Of a stretch of 64,000 bases of DNA, positions 63,266-64,000 are shown piece by piece; position 1 is the first letter of the stretch, and every line of letters begins with the position of its first letter. A program made the translations under genes and the position numbers. The notes below the pieces were generated by a model, which made no database searches, was not told where the DNA came from, and saw only the letters and a list, made by a program, of their open reading frames with translations. This DNA comes from Anoplolepis gracilipes (Eukaryota > Arthropoda > Insecta > Hymenoptera > Formicidae), in contig NC_132971.1 in the NCBI RefSeq assembly GCF_047496725.1, positions 12,466,001-12,530,000 on the forward strand, given 5' to 3'.

Positions 63266-63786
63266 ACTGCTAAACATTACGACAATCATTATGTCATATG
63301 TATTCTTAGTGCCGATGTTTTTATGCTTAGGTCTTCATTGTTTCTGATAAAATAATATCTTTGTGAATTAATAAAAAAATAATGGCGCTTAATACATTCA
63401 TAAAATCTACAGATATATATATTATATTACTAGAGGATAATATATAATCTTTATTAAATCAGATTTGTGCAATAACGTCAACGTCTTCAATTATGTCGAA
63501 ATTAATTACCTCCGTTTCAAAAAGAACTTGTACTTGACATCCTTATAAAAACAGAAAGAACTTCATTCAACGCAAAAATAATTCAGCTGTTATCGAAGAA
63601 CGAACCGTAAGAATCGAAAGAGAGACAAAGCAATTAATTCTCTTAGACAGTCCCGGTGCGACGTTGTTTGTGCGTCGACACAATGATCGCCTCATCTCAA
63701 GGCAAGAATGGCCAGCGGAGCGCGGGTCCGGACAAATGCAAGAAGGATACCTTTATCATCCTGTTTTGTGCGTCCTGCACGTGCGT

Positions 63787-64000
63787 CTAGAGCTCATAGA
63801 CGTCACGTCCATTCGGTCTGGCCACCGCCGGTCGACAAGAGGACGGACTCGCGTACGAGTGAATAATGTGCACTCTGAGACGCACGTCGCTGGAATTCCT
63901 ACCACCGTCACCGCCGCGTGGCCTCCTCGAAAAGCTCACCGTGGTCTTGCAGCAGCAGTAGTGGAAGAGCTTGATGTAGGCGCTGCGAAAGTGGCGGTCC
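63787..64000 (-). CDS. C-terminal tail of a probable class A G-protein-coupled receptor (partial)
   Basis: On the - strand, an open frame enters from the right edge and ends at TAG (63787-63789) after about 70 codons. It begins DRHFRSAYIKLFHYCCCKTT and continues VSFSRRPRGGDGGRN, SSDVRLRVHIIHSYASPSS and so on to DVYEL. The start resembles helix 8 after the NPxxY motif of rhodopsin-like receptors: an FR...Y-basic-hydrophobic amphipathic stretch followed by a cysteine cluster suited to palmitoylation, then a Ser/Arg-rich tail. The transmembrane part would be to the right of the window. The receptor type (peptide or amine) cannot be told. ACG|GTGAGC inside the frame (donor GT at 63927-63926) is a good potential splice donor, so alternative tails are possible. 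The frame has high GC and no stop, supporting coding. Confidence 0.55.
   Translation of the reverse strand, partial: DRHFRSAYIKLFHYCCCKTTVSFSRRPRGGDGGRNSSDVRLRVHIIHSYASPSSCRPAVARPNGRDVYEL

Larger units (their letters stand above)
52877..63786. other. AT-rich non-coding stretch
   Basis: No exon could be supported. It holds degenerate direct and inverted repeats at 56355-56580, microsatellites at 57616-57811 and 58280-58341, a foldback element at 59191-59490, a hairpin at 63165-63265 and GC-richer islands at 61330-61660 and 62440-62760. If the exon at 52771-52876 belongs to the gene at the right edge, most of this would be an intron of that gene. Confidence 0.6.

Noticed and set aside
1..64000. 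tRNA, rRNA or CRISPR features
   Set aside because: No T-loop consensus (GGTTCGAATCC type) with a foldable cloverleaf, no rRNA-like segments and no regularly spaced repeats were seen by eye.

Overview
The window is AT-rich animal DNA with many microsatellites. It carries most of one large multi-exon insect gene on the + strand: Rdl, the GABA-gated chloride channel subunit 'resistance to dieldrin'. Protein identity is very high across all exons recognised. A hymenopteran, probably an ant, is the best guess. The reasons are the protein details, the AT-rich introns with GC-richer islands, and a decayed LINE whose C-terminal motif (RFRCGNKE...CNKF) resembles LINEs I associate with ant genomes. The species cannot be fixed from sequence alone.

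Layout. 1-5347: upstream intron. The exon with the start codon and signal peptide was not found and is probably to the left of the window. 5348-41166: Rdl exons 2 to 10 (numbered by the usual Rdl order). There are two tandem alternative copies of exon 3 (10635-10702 and 15548-15615) and two of exon 6 (34650-34787 and 35906-36043). All junctions have AG/GT borders and the phases agree throughout. One path gives 446 complete codons plus a stop. About 41167-52770: 3' untranslated and intergenic sequence rich in GA, CT, CA and AT microsatellites. 52771-52876 (-): an isolated, strongly coding-like exon that I cannot name. 52877-63786: AT-rich sequence with a foldback transposon and several hairpins. 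63787-64000 (-): the last coding part of a gene that runs in from the right, resembling the C-terminal tail of a class A G-protein-coupled receptor. Rdl and this gene therefore converge.

How it works. Rdl subunits form pentameric GABA-gated chloride channels in insect neurons. The duplicated exons change the extracellular ligand-binding domain, so four channel variants can be made. Three of the four codons I recall as A-to-I edited in Drosophila Rdl keep an editable form here. The codon at pore position 2' encodes the dieldrin-sensitive alanine. Several intronic inverted repeats, notably at 5525-5641 just after exon 2, at 34869-34921 between the two exon 6 copies, and at 40446-40682 before the last exon, could be RNA structures that guide splicing or editing.
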